Positions 54,784-63,379 of a stretch of DNA of 64,000 nucleotides are shown here, piece after piece. Positions within the stretch are counted from its first letter, which is position 1; the number at the start of each line of letters is the position of its first letter. The translations under genes and the position numbers were made by a program. The notes under the pieces are model-generated. The model was not told the origin of the DNA and did no database searches. It worked only from the letters and a program-made list of their open reading frames with translations. The stretch is from Aerosticca soli (GTDB taxonomy: Bacteria > Pseudomonadota > Gammaproteobacteria > Xanthomonadales > Rhodanobacteraceae), in the NCBI RefSeq assembly GCF_003967035.1, contig NZ_AP018560.1:2775501-2839500 (forward strand), in the 5' to 3' direction.

Positions 54784-56240
54784 GGCGCGGGTGACGCCTG
54801 CAACCAGCCGCCGGTGAAGCCGGCGCGCTCCAGGCCCTTGCGCAGATACGGGTTCTTGCGCATTACCCGCCACACCAGGCCGCTGCGCCAGTTCTCGATC
54901 ATCAGCAGGATCGGTCCCTGGTCGATGCCAAGCTGCACGGTGTCGGCCCAGCCCATGGGCGTCAGCTGGCCGGTGCGCAGCTCGGTGCGCAAATGGAAGC
55001 TCGGGTTGAAGGCGTCGACGAAACCGTAGCGGTTGTAGATGTACCGGCCGTAGCGCTGCTTCATCTCCGCGAGCGCCGAGAGCACCAGCGCCGGCTCGAA
55101 GACGATCGAGCCGCCCGCGGCGGTCGGCGCCAGGGTGCCGTCGTCGTTGATGTAGTCGAGCCCGGCGCCACGCGCGCTGTAGCCCTCGAAACGACGGACG
55201 CCGTCGACGTCCTCGACCACGTAACCGCCCGGCCCGTTGCAGGCGGTGAGCCCCCACACGTTCGCGCCATAGCCGGTCCAGCGGCCGGGGTTGGCGATCG
55301 CGTAGTTGCGCTGGCTGCGCACGGCGCGCCGGCTGTTCTCGAAGAAGTCGATGTCGTGGGCCTGTGCCCAGGCATCGCGGATGCCGCGGAAATCCACCCA
55401 GATGTGGCTGTACTGATGGCCGAACAGCGGCGCGAAATTGAGCAGGGTCTCGCCGTAGAAAGCGCCCCAGTGCTTGTCGTTGCCGGCGCTCCACGCCTGC
55501 CAGGCGTCCGCGCCGACCGGATGCGTGGGCGAGCCTAAGGCGAGCAGATAGACCAGCATGCCTTCGTTGTAGCCGACCCAGTCCACCGGAATGTATTGGC
55601 CGCCCGGTGTCCAGCCCATGCTGATGAGCGGCGCGCGCGGCTGCATCCACGGCCAGTCCACCGCACGGTAGATCGCATCGGCGAGTGCGCGGATCTCGCG
55701 TTCGGCCGGCGTGTCGCGATCGAAATACGACTGCGCGAACAATACGCCGCCGAGCAGCAGGGCCGTGTCCACGCTGGACAACTCGACGAAGCGCGCGAAA
55801 CGCCGGCCGCTGCGCATGTCCAGGAAGTGGTAGTAGAAGCCGTGATAGCCCGTGGCATCGTCCTCGCTCGCGTTCTGCGGCGCATTCTTGAAAAAACGCA
55901 GCGTGGCGAGCGTGCGCTCGGCCGCCTGTTCGCGGCTGACGTAGCCGCGTTCGGCGCCGATGCCGTAGGCGGTGAGGCCGAAGCCGACGGCGGCGATGCT
56001 GGCGAACGACTCGCCGGGGAAGTGATCGGGCACCAGGCCGGTCTTGGGGTCGGCACTCGCCCAGAACCAGTCGAATGTGCGCCGTTCCAGCTCGTCGACC
56101 AGCGCCCGTTGCGAGGGCGTGGCTTCCTCGTAGCGCAAGAGCGGCGGCTCCCCCGCGGACGCGGGCGGCACCGCGAGCACGAGCAGCATCAGCAGGACGC
56201 CGCCGAGGCGGGCGATGGCATCACGAAGCAGAGTGGGCAT
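54780..56240 (-). CDS. GH144-type glycoside hydrolase (glucoamylase/beta-1,2-glucanase fold)
   Basis: A 486-residue secreted enzyme with an N-terminal signal (VLAVPPASAG). The sequence follows the glycoamylase-like (alpha/alpha)6 family now classed as GH144: ERRTFDWFWASADPKTGLVPDH, SIAAVGFGLTAYGIGAERGY, and GWTPGGQYIPVDWVGYNEGMLVYLLALGSP. Characterised GH144 enzymes are endo-beta-1,2-glucanases, so a beta-1,2-glucan is the first guess for the substrate. It is translationally coupled to GH39 downstream and lies 43 bases after the halogenase. Confidence 0.88.
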   Translation of the reverse strand: MPTLLRDAIARLGGVLLMLLVLAVPPASAGEPPLLRYEEATPSQRALVDELERRTFDWFWASADPKTGLVPDHFPGESFASIAAVGFGLTAYGIGAERGYVSREQAAERTLATLRFFKNAPQNASEDDATGYHGFYYHFLDMRSGRRFARFVELSSVDTALLLGGVLFAQSYFDRDTPAEREIRALADAIYRAVDWPWMQPRAPLISMGWTPGGQYIPVDWVGYNEGMLVYLLALGSPTHPVGADAWQAWSAGNDKHWGAFYGETLLNFAPLFGHQYSHIWVDFRGIRDAWAQAHDIDFFENSRRAVRSQRNYAIANPGRWTGYGANVWGLTACNGPGGYVVEDVDGVRRFEGYSARGAGLDYINDDGTLAPTAAGGSIVFEPALVLSALAEMKQRYGRYIYNRYGFVDAFNPSFHLRTELRTGQLTPMGWADTVQLGIDQGPILLMIENWRSGLVWRVMRKNPYLRKGLERAGFTGGWLQASPAP

Positions 56241-56283
56241 GGGGTATTCCCGTGGTTACGTCACGCGGCGGGCGCGCGGCTCG

Positions 56284-57801
56284 TCAGGCGGCCTGTGCGG
56301 CGGCGGCACAATGGCGGGCGATGAAGGCCTCGTGCGGCGGCATCGCCGCCACGCAGCTGGCGATGACCTCCTCCACGTGCGCGATGAAGGCCTGGAGCTC
56401 GGCCTCGGGCACCTGGTCGACCAGCGGATGATAGGCGCGCGGCATCAGTCCCTGGCCCAGCATCACCTCGACCCAGCTCGGCTCGGCGAACATCTCCTCG
56501 GCATGGCGATAGAAGCGACCGCTGTCGTGGAACAGGGCGATGTTGTCGGCCAGCTCGATCGGGATGTCCATGTACCGGCAGGCGCGCCAGAACGGCTCGG
56601 CGCGATCGTTGAGGCGATAGTGCAGGATCAGGAAATCGCGGATGCGATCGAACTCGAACGCCGACTGCGCGTTGTAGCGGTCGATCAGCACCGGGTTGAA
56701 ATCGCGGCGCGGCCACAGGCTGAGGAGCTTGGCGATGCCCGACTGGATGAGATAGATGCTGGTCGACTCCAACGGTTCCAAAAAGCCGCTGGCCAGCCCC
56801 AGCGCGACCACGTTGCGGTTCCAGAACTTCTTGCGTCTTCCGGTCACGAAGCGCAGCAGCCGCGGATCGCCGAGCGGCCTGCCGTCCAGATGGGCGAGCA
56901 GCGTGGCGGCGGCCTCGTCGTCGCTCACGTGGGCGCTGGAATACACGTAGCCGTTGCCGGTGCGGTGCTGCAGCGGAATCCGCCACTGCCAGCCGGCGGC
57001 GCGCGCGGTCGAGCGCGTGTAGGGCGTGGGCGGGCCGACTTTCTCGCACGGCACCGCCAGCGCGCGGTTGCACGGCAGCCAGTGGCTGAAGTCGTGATAC
57101 CCGGTGTGCAACGCATCCTCGATCAGAAGACCGCGGAATCCCGAGCAGTCGATGAAGAGGTCAGCGGAGAGCGCCTGGCCATCGGCGAGCACCACCGAGG
57201 TGACGAAGCCGCTCTCCGGATCCAGCCTGACCTGGTCGATGCGACCCTCGTGGCGGCGCACGCCGCGCGCCTCGGCATAGCGGCGCAGGTAGCGCGCATA
57301 CAGGCCGGCATCGAAATGGTAGGCATAGGCGATGTTGGCCAGTGGCGAGCTTGGCGACACGTCACTGGCCGAGGTCATGAACTTGCCGCGCGGCGCCGCC
57401 GCGGTGTTGAGCGAATAGGCGCCGATGTCCTTGGCGCGGCCGGCCAGAAACGCCTTGATCCAGTATTGGTGGAAAGGCTGCGAGCCGAGCTCGCGGCCGA
57501 TGCCGCCGAACCCGTGGACGTAGCTGTCGCCCGGCCGCCCCCAGCCGTTGAACTGGATGCCGAGCTTGAAGGTGCCCTGGGTCTGCCGGACGAATTCGCG
57601 CTCGTCGATCTGGAGCAGGTTGTTGAACAACTTGAGGTGGGGCACGGTGGCCTCGCCCACGCCCACAGTGCCGATCTCGTCGGATTCGACCAGCGTGATG
57701 CGACAGGCCGTGCCGAGCACGCGGGCGAGAGCCGCCGCCGCCATCCAGCCGGCGGTCCCGCCGCCGACGATGAGGATGCGTTCCAGGTTCGCGGGAATCA
57801 T
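56284..57801 (-). CDS. Flavin-dependent tryptophan-halogenase family protein
   Basis: A 505-residue FADH2-dependent halogenase homologue. The FAD motif GGGTAGW (13-19), the halogenase signature WQWRIP (271-276), the catalytic Lys79 in GTFKLGIQF (PrnA K79) and Glu345 in FLEPLESTS (PrnA E346) are all intact, so it looks active. No flavin reductase gene is nearby. From general knowledge, Xanthomonas and Caulobacter relatives sit beside TonB receptors, and some brominate free indole; their role in glycan loci is unexplained. No signal peptide, so it is cytoplasmic. Confidence 0.93.
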   Translation of the reverse strand: MIPANLERILIVGGGTAGWMAAAALARVLGTACRITLVESDEIGTVGVGEATVPHLKLFNNLLQIDEREFVRQTQGTFKLGIQFNGWGRPGDSYVHGFGGIGRELGSQPFHQYWIKAFLAGRAKDIGAYSLNTAAAPRGKFMTSASDVSPSSPLANIAYAYHFDAGLYARYLRRYAEARGVRRHEGRIDQVRLDPESGFVTSVVLADGQALSADLFIDCSGFRGLLIEDALHTGYHDFSHWLPCNRALAVPCEKVGPPTPYTRSTARAAGWQWRIPLQHRTGNGYVYSSAHVSDDEAAATLLAHLDGRPLGDPRLLRFVTGRRKKFWNRNVVALGLASGFLEPLESTSIYLIQSGIAKLLSLWPRRDFNPVLIDRYNAQSAFEFDRIRDFLILHYRLNDRAEPFWRACRYMDIPIELADNIALFHDSGRFYRHAEEMFAEPSWVEVMLGQGLMPRAYHPLVDQVPEAELQAFIAHVEEVIASCVAAMPPHEAFIARHCAAAAQAA

Positions 57802-57817
57802 CGGATGAGCCCTTGGT

Positions 57818-57848
57818 AAAAAGACCGGCCGCCCATGCAGGCGGCCGG
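57818..57848 (-). terminator. Hairpin between TonB receptor and halogenase
   Basis: On the minus strand CCGGCCGCC-TGCATG-GGCGGCCGG (57848 to 57825), a 9-bp perfect stem, followed after TC by a short T-run (complement of 57818-57822). It follows the receptor stop by 25 bases. In a co-directional locus it may attenuate downstream expression, giving more receptor than enzymes. Confidence 0.75.
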
Positions 57849-57873
57849 CGGTACTTTCGATGCGTCTTCGACG

Positions 57874-60800
57874 TCAGAAGTTGAGCCCCACCTCGAACTT
57901 GAAGGTGCGCGGGACGTAGGTGATGTTTCCAGTGGGATTGTACTTGGCTTTGGCATGCGGCTTACCGTTAGCCAACGCATAGTCATAAAGCAGGTCGCTG
58001 TAATTGTTGAAGCCGAACACGTTGAGCACGTCGAGGCGGCCGAACAGCGTCACCCCATGGCCGAGATCGAAGTTCTTGGTGGCCTGGAAATCGACGTCGC
58101 GATAGCCGAACACCTTGCCACCGATCAGGAACTTGCCATTGCCGCCGGGCGTCACTCCGATAGGTACGCAGGCACTGCCGTTGGGGAAGGTATAACCGTA
58201 GCTACCGAAGCATGCCACGGTATTGCCGGGGATGGGCGTGGCCAGGGTCAACTTCAGCGAATACACCGTATTCCATGGGCCATCCATGTTACCGGTGGCG
58301 ACGAAACGGTGCTTGGACGCGGCATTGGAGGTGATAAAGGGATAATCCTTGATGGTCGCCTCGTCGAATGAATAGTGCTCGTTGATATCGCGGTTCTGCT
58401 TGGCGTGGGTAAAGGTGTAGGCGAAGGTCGCCCCCCAGCCCGATTCCTTGGTATAGGGCTTCTCGGCGGAAAGCAGGATCTGCGTGCTGCGGGTTTCGAT
58501 GCCGTTGTTGCCCAGGATCAGGGGGCCGAAACCGGGCACGCCATTACCCCAGGGCTGACTGTTGTCTTTCCAGAACGAACCGTCCGGATAGCGATTACCC
58601 AGGGTGAAGGCAAAGCCATTGCGGTAGAGCACGCGGCTCACCGTGGCATCGGTGTTCCATTCGCCGATCTGGTTGCGCATGCCCAAGCTGTATTGGTCCG
58701 AATACGGCGCCTTGAGGCGGTTGTTGAGCAGATCGACCTCGGTGCCTGCGTTACTGGAAGGGCCCAACAAGGCCTGCAGGTTGGGCAGGCCATTGAGCAG
58801 GTTCGGATCCCAGTCGTAGCAGGGCGTGGAATCACGCCGGCAAAGCCCCGTAACCGGGTCACGGAAATACACCGTGTATTGCGGCAAGGCCGACTTGGTG
58901 GTTTCCAGCTGCAGGTAGTCGTAAAGATCCCGATCATAGGCACGACCGGCACCACCGTGGATCACATGCGCCTCGTCGCCGAACAGGTCATAGGAGAAAC
59001 CCAGCCGCGGCTGCCATTCACCCTTGTAGGCGTGGCGGTTGTGGCCGTCGCTGATGTAGTCGCCGATGTTGATGCCGCCCTTGGCCAGGCTCTCGGCATA
59101 GGTCTGGCCAGGCGCGTTCGGATCCGGGCCATACAACGCCGCCACCACGTTGGCCGGGGTGACGAAATCGGTATACGAGGGCGTGCGCTCGTAATCCCAG
59201 CGCACGCCGAGGTTCAGGGTCAACTTGTCGGTGACGTCCCAATCGTCCTGGATGTAGGCGCCGAACTGGTGACTCTTGGTCCGCACTGAGGGTGAAAGCC
59301 CCAGTCCCTCGACCGGCTTGGTGAAGAAGGCCTTGTACGGCGTCGGGTCAGGCCCATTGGGGGTCACGTTGTAATAGAACTGCGGGTTGACGTCCGCCGC
59401 GTCGGCAGCATGCAGATTGATGAGCTTTTTCTTGAAGCCCATCTTGATCACATGGTCGCCATGCCACTCGAGATTGTTGAAAGTGAAGTCGTCCTGGATC
59501 GCAGGGCCATTCTGCCCCTTGTTCTGCGTCGCCAGCGGATTGGCCGCACCGGTCTCGACGATCGACATGTCATCGCTGCCGCGCGGCCAGGTATATACGT
59601 AACCGTTGCCATAGTTGATCGCGGTCGGCGCGTTCACCGCGGTCTCGTAAGTGAGCAGCAGTTCGTTGAAATAGAAATCGCCGCTGTGCTGCCAACGCAC
59701 GGCGAAGCGTTTGTCGTTGTTGACCGTATTAAAGGCTGCCGAGGGTGCCACGGGCCCGCCCAGACCGCCACGCTGTTTTTCTTCACGGATTTGCGCGGTG
59801 GCCTCGAAACGATCACGGTCGGTCGGTTCGAAGTCGATCTTGCCGAAGTAAAGATCCTCATGGAACGGCAGATTGGCCGGTCCCAGCTGGGCGGCCACAC
59901 TGGGCGGCAAATAGGCCGCCCCGGGGGCCGCGTCCGGATTGGGCACGACGGTGATCGGCGTATTGAAGGTCTTCGCCTCATAAGTGACGAAGAAATGCAT
60001 CATGTCCTTGATGATCGGCCCGCCCAGCGCAAAGCCGTATTCCTTTTCTTCGGATTGCGCCTTGCGGTCGGCGGCCTTCTCCGCCGGCGTCCGCTCGCGG
60101 AAGGCGTCGTTGGTATAGCGATAAAAAGTCTCGCCATGAAACTCATTGGTGCCAGACTTGGTCTGCGCGGTCACCGCGGCGGAGGAAATCTGGTCGTATT
60201 CGGCCTTGTAGTTGGAGGTAATGACTTTGTATTCGCCGATCGCCAGCTGCGGGAAAGGATTGCCCTGACTGTTGATCTGGCCACTGACGCCGCCCTCCTT
60301 GACGTAACTCTTTTGCCCGACGCCGTCGATGTAGACGTTCACCGAGCTGTTGTTGAGCGCGCCGCCACGCAGCGAGGTATTGCCATTGGCGTCCACCGTG
60401 AACACCATGCCGGGCACGGTGTCGGCAAACTCCAGGAAGTTGCGCGATACCTGCGGGATGGTCGCGATCTCGCGCTGCGAGACGATCTGCGCGACCTCCG
60501 GCGTCTTCACCTCGGTCAGCGTGGTCGCCGTCACCGTGATGCTGCCGAGCGAGGTGGCATTGGCGCTGGCCGGCGCGGCGGACGCTGCCGGCTGCAGGTT
60601 CAGGGTGACGGTGGAGGCCACGTTCAAGGTCACCGTGCGTTCGGTGCCCGGGCCCGCGTCGATCTGGTAGGTGCCGGGCGGCAGTCCAGGGATGGCATAG
60701 CTGCCATCGGCCGCCGCCCGGGCGCGCCGGACCAGGCCGGTGGCGACATTGCGCGCCGTGATCTCCGCATTGGCCGGCGCCGAGCCGCGCACGGTGGCAT

Positions 60801-60906
60801 TGGCACTCTGCGACCAGGCGACCGTCGGCGCGACGGCCAGGGCGGTGAATGTACCGGCGATGACGCTCGCCAGCAGGCTCTTTCTCAACAACTGGGTCTT
60901 GCGCAT
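57874..60906 (-). CDS. TonB-dependent receptor, Oar-like with N-terminal Ig-like domain
   Basis: A 1010-residue outer-membrane transporter. The signal peptide is about 33 residues, then a carboxypeptidase-regulatory-like domain (about 36-105, RARAAADGSYAIPGLPPGTYQI), the plug (about 125-250, with SLRGGALNNSSVNVYIDGVG) and a large barrel ending in FEVGLNF. Size and the extra domain place it with carbohydrate or Oar-like receptors. A strong Shine-Dalgarno (GGGAGGGG) precedes the ATG, 12 bases after the lacI stop. Base composition is less GC-rich than the surroundings. Confidence 0.92.
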   Translation of the reverse strand: MRKTQLLRKSLLASVIAGTFTALAVAPTVAWSQSANATVRGSAPANAEITARNVATGLVRRARAAADGSYAIPGLPPGTYQIDAGPGTERTVTLNVASTVTLNLQPAASAAPASANATSLGSITVTATTLTEVKTPEVAQIVSQREIATIPQVSRNFLEFADTVPGMVFTVDANGNTSLRGGALNNSSVNVYIDGVGQKSYVKEGGVSGQINSQGNPFPQLAIGEYKVITSNYKAEYDQISSAAVTAQTKSGTNEFHGETFYRYTNDAFRERTPAEKAADRKAQSEEKEYGFALGGPIIKDMMHFFVTYEAKTFNTPITVVPNPDAAPGAAYLPPSVAAQLGPANLPFHEDLYFGKIDFEPTDRDRFEATAQIREEKQRGGLGGPVAPSAAFNTVNNDKRFAVRWQHSGDFYFNELLLTYETAVNAPTAINYGNGYVYTWPRGSDDMSIVETGAANPLATQNKGQNGPAIQDDFTFNNLEWHGDHVIKMGFKKKLINLHAADAADVNPQFYYNVTPNGPDPTPYKAFFTKPVEGLGLSPSVRTKSHQFGAYIQDDWDVTDKLTLNLGVRWDYERTPSYTDFVTPANVVAALYGPDPNAPGQTYAESLAKGGINIGDYISDGHNRHAYKGEWQPRLGFSYDLFGDEAHVIHGGAGRAYDRDLYDYLQLETTKSALPQYTVYFRDPVTGLCRRDSTPCYDWDPNLLNGLPNLQALLGPSSNAGTEVDLLNNRLKAPYSDQYSLGMRNQIGEWNTDATVSRVLYRNGFAFTLGNRYPDGSFWKDNSQPWGNGVPGFGPLILGNNGIETRSTQILLSAEKPYTKESGWGATFAYTFTHAKQNRDINEHYSFDEATIKDYPFITSNAASKHRFVATGNMDGPWNTVYSLKLTLATPIPGNTVACFGSYGYTFPNGSACVPIGVTPGGNGKFLIGGKVFGYRDVDFQATKNFDLGHGVTLFGRLDVLNVFGFNNYSDLLYDYALANGKPHAKAKYNPTGNITYVPRTFKFEVGLNF

Positions 60907-60918
60907 GGTGCCCCTCCC

Positions 60919-61953
60919 TCAAGGGTTGGTGATTGATCCAGTGGATGCGGTCGCCGTGGTGGCGCCGCAGCTGCCGCGGACACGCACGCGGCAGGCAGCA
61001 AAAAGCGTGTCTTCCGGTACCGCTGCGGGCGGTCCGTCCAGCCGCGCGACCAAGGTCTCGAGCGCGCAGCGCCCCCATTCGGCGATGCGCACCTCCACGG
61101 TGGTCAACGGCGGATCCAGATAGCGCGCGATGGGGATGTCGTCGAAACCGGCCAGGCCCATGTCCTGCGGCACGTTCAAGCCGGCCTGGCGCAGGGCGTG
61201 CAGACAGCCCAGCGCCATCATGTCGTTGGCGGCGAACACGGCCTGCGGCAGGGTCGGCAGGGCGAGCAGGGCGAGTCCGGCGCGGTAGCCGGAATCCTCG
61301 GTGAACTCACCCGGCAACACGCAGGGCGCCGTGCCTGGGGCGAACGCTGCCAGCGCATCGCGATAGCCGGCCTCGCGCTGGCGGGCATCGTAGTTGGCCG
61401 CGGGCCCGCCGATGAAAGCGACGGCACTGCCGCGCGCGGCGATCAGGTGCCGGGTCATCGCATAGGCGCCGCCATAATTGTCGAGATTGAGCACGCCATA
61501 CTCGCCACTCTCCAGGGCGCTGTTGAGCAGCACCACGGGCAAGCCCGCCGGCAGATTGGCCTGCAGGAAGGCGGCGTCGACCCAGGGCGAGAGGATCAGC
61601 ATGCCGTCGACGCGACCCTGCATGGCCCGCATGGCGAGTGCGGCCTCCTCGACGTCGCCGTGGGAACTGGAAACCAGCAGATGCAGGCCTCGCGGACGGG
61701 CGGCGAGATCGATGCCGCGGATCAGTTCGGAGAAAAACTCGCCGTAGAGATCCGGCAGCAGTACGCCGATGGTGTGCGTGCGCCGGGTGATCAGGCTGCG
61801 CGCGGCCATGTCCGGCACGTAGCGAAGCTGCGCGGCGATTTGGCGGATGCGCGCGGCGGTCTCGGCGGTGACTCCGCCGTGGCCGTTGAGGGCACGCGAC
61901 ACCGAGGCCACGGACACCCCCGCTTCGCGCGCTACGTCTCTAATCGTCACCAT
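60919..61953 (-). CDS. LacI-family transcriptional regulator
   Basis: A 344-residue repressor. The N-terminal HTH reads TIRDVAREAGVSVASVSRALNG with the hinge helix following (MAARSLITRRTHTIGVLLPD). The C-terminal periplasmic-binding-like domain should bind a sugar ligand. The ATG at 61953 fits the family start (MVTIRDVA). It leads the glycan locus and its own promoter carries the presumed operator, so it probably represses itself and all genes downstream until the sugar is present. Confidence 0.94.
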   Translation of the reverse strand: MVTIRDVAREAGVSVASVSRALNGHGGVTAETAARIRQIAAQLRYVPDMAARSLITRRTHTIGVLLPDLYGEFFSELIRGIDLAARPRGLHLLVSSSHGDVEEAALAMRAMQGRVDGMLILSPWVDAAFLQANLPAGLPVVLLNSALESGEYGVLNLDNYGGAYAMTRHLIAARGSAVAFIGGPAANYDARQREAGYRDALAAFAPGTAPCVLPGEFTEDSGYRAGLALLALPTLPQAVFAANDMMALGCLHALRQAGLNVPQDMGLAGFDDIPIARYLDPPLTTVEVRIAEWGRCALETLVARLDGPPAAVPEDTLFAACRVRVRGSCGATTATASTGSITNP

Positions 61954-61994
61954 GCCCGTCCCGCCGCCCCTGATCGACGTTTGCGCCCGAACGT

Positions 61995-62030
61995 AAACGT
62001 TTTCATACGCCGCTGTAAAGCTGCAGTGAA
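61995..62030 (-). promoter_or_regulatory. Promoter and LacI-type operator upstream of lacI
   Basis: On the minus strand TTCACT (complement of 62025-62030), an exact 17-base spacer and TATGAA (complement of 62002-62007). The palindrome AAACGTTT (61995-62002), extended to nearly 12 bases as GTAAAC-GTTTTC, overlaps the downstream edge of the -10 box, where LacI-family repressors block transcription. Another half-site, ACGTTT, lies near 61977. This may be the single promoter of the whole locus. Confidence 0.6.
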
Positions 62031-62160
62031 GCATCGCCGCCAGGCCCTGGCGGCGGGGCAGTTCGCCCGATCGCTTGCATTGGTGTTAAATTGGGATTAA
62101 TAAAAAGTTCAATCGGCCGTAATAGGCTCTACCCAGCCACGAAGAAAGACGCTCGACGCC

Positions 62161-62616
62161 ATGCTTGCGCTACTGCCCCTCACCGTTCTCACCGCCTTGG
62201 CGGCAACCACCGCCTTCCGGCGCGTGCCGGAAGGTCAGGTCTTTAGCGTCTACCGCGCCGGCAAGCCGCATCGCCTGCTCAAGCCCGGTTTGCACGCGCT
62301 GGTGCCGGGGCTGGACCGCGTCGTCCATCGCATCGATCTCAACGGCCGCGTGCTGCCGTTCGCGGCGCCGCTGCCCGAGGCACGGGACGTGCACGGGCGC
62401 GTGTACTGGCAGGTCCTGGAGCCGGAACGCGCCGATCCGGTGCTCGATGAGGTGGAACCGTGGATCCGGCGCGGCTTGCTGGAGGCGCTGGAGGCCGAAC
62501 CGGCGTCGGTGGGCGCCGATCCGCGCGCCCTCGGCAGCCGACTCAAGCAGCGCCTCAACGCCGCGCTGCGCGAACGCGGCATGATGGTCACCCGGGTCGA
62601 ACTCGACTTCGCCTGA
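62161..62616 (+). CDS. Small SPFH/band-7-like protein
   Basis: A 151-residue protein. A short hydrophobic N-terminus (about 1-20) is followed by AFRRVPEGQVFSVYRAGKP and LLKPGLHALVPGLDRVVHRIDLNGRVLPF, which resemble the beginning of stomatin/band-7 proteins. It lacks the long coiled-coil C-terminus of that family. It is co-directional with rsmG, 68 bases upstream of it. Function is unknown. Confidence 0.7.
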   Translation: MLALLPLTVLTALAATTAFRRVPEGQVFSVYRAGKPHRLLKPGLHALVPGLDRVVHRIDLNGRVLPFAAPLPEARDVHGRVYWQVLEPERADPVLDEVEPWIRRGLLEALEAEPASVGADPRALGSRLKQRLNAALRERGMMVTRVELDFA

Positions 62617-62684
62617 AGCTCCGCCGGCCGCCCTCCGCCGGCCGGCGAATACCGCCGCCTTCGTTACCCGCCCACCGAGACGGC

Positions 62685-63335
62685 ATGACCGACGCCAGCC
62701 TCCAAGCCCGCCTCGAAGAGGGCATCCAGGCGCTCGGGCTCACCCTGCCGCCCGAGGCGGTGCCGCGCCTGCTCGCCTATCGCTCGCTGCTGGAACGCTG
62801 GAACGGCGCCTACAACCTGACGGCGGTGCGCGATCCGGCCGAGCAGATCACCCGGCACCTGCTCGATTCACTGGCCATCCTGCCCCATGTACGCGGCCGC
62901 ACGCTGGCCGACCTCGGCACCGGCCCGGGGCTGCCTGGCATTCCGCTGGCGATCGCGGCACCGGGGCGGCAGGTGCTGCTGGTGGATGCTAACGGCAAGA
63001 AGGTGCGCTTCCTGCGCGAGGCGATCCGCACGCTCGGGCTGGAAGGGGTGAGCGCGGTGCAATCGCGCGTGGAGGACGTCGAGGGCCGCTTCGACTGCGT
63101 CACCGCGCGCGCCTTCGCCAGTCTCGCCGACATGCTGGCCTGGGGCGGCCACCTGCTCGCCGACGACGGCTGCTGGCTGGCGATGAAGGGCCGGCTGCCG
63201 GAAGAGGAACTGGCGCAGGTGCCACCGGCCTTCGCGGTGCGCGCGGTACACGCGCTCGACGTGCCCGGACTTGCCGCCCCGCGCCATCTGGTGGTGCTCG
63301 GACATGCCGGCCGGGAGACCGGGACGGGCTGCTAA
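62685..63335 (+). CDS. rsmG: 16S rRNA (guanine-527-N7) methyltransferase
   Basis: A 216-residue SAM-dependent enzyme that methylates G527 of 16S rRNA (older name gidB). It has the family N-terminus YRSLLERWNGAYNLTAVRDP, HLLDSLAILPHV, and the SAM loop LADLGTGPGLPGIPLA, plus VTARAFASL. The ATG at 62685 follows a poor Shine-Dalgarno. It is followed 44 bases later by parA, a pairing conserved near many bacterial origins. Confidence 0.95.
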   Translation: MTDASLQARLEEGIQALGLTLPPEAVPRLLAYRSLLERWNGAYNLTAVRDPAEQITRHLLDSLAILPHVRGRTLADLGTGPGLPGIPLAIAAPGRQVLLVDANGKKVRFLREAIRTLGLEGVSAVQSRVEDVEGRFDCVTARAFASLADMLAWGGHLLADDGCWLAMKGRLPEEELAQVPPAFAVRAVHALDVPGLAAPRHLVVLGHAGRETGTGC

Positions 63336-63379
63336 GCTTTAGGCGTTTCCCTATCGCGCCTCACAGGTCCGGACGATCC

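Noticed and set aside
63336-63379. Possible parS site near parA
   Set aside because: I looked for the TGTTTCACGTGAAACA pattern between rsmG and parA and elsewhere in the window and found nothing close.
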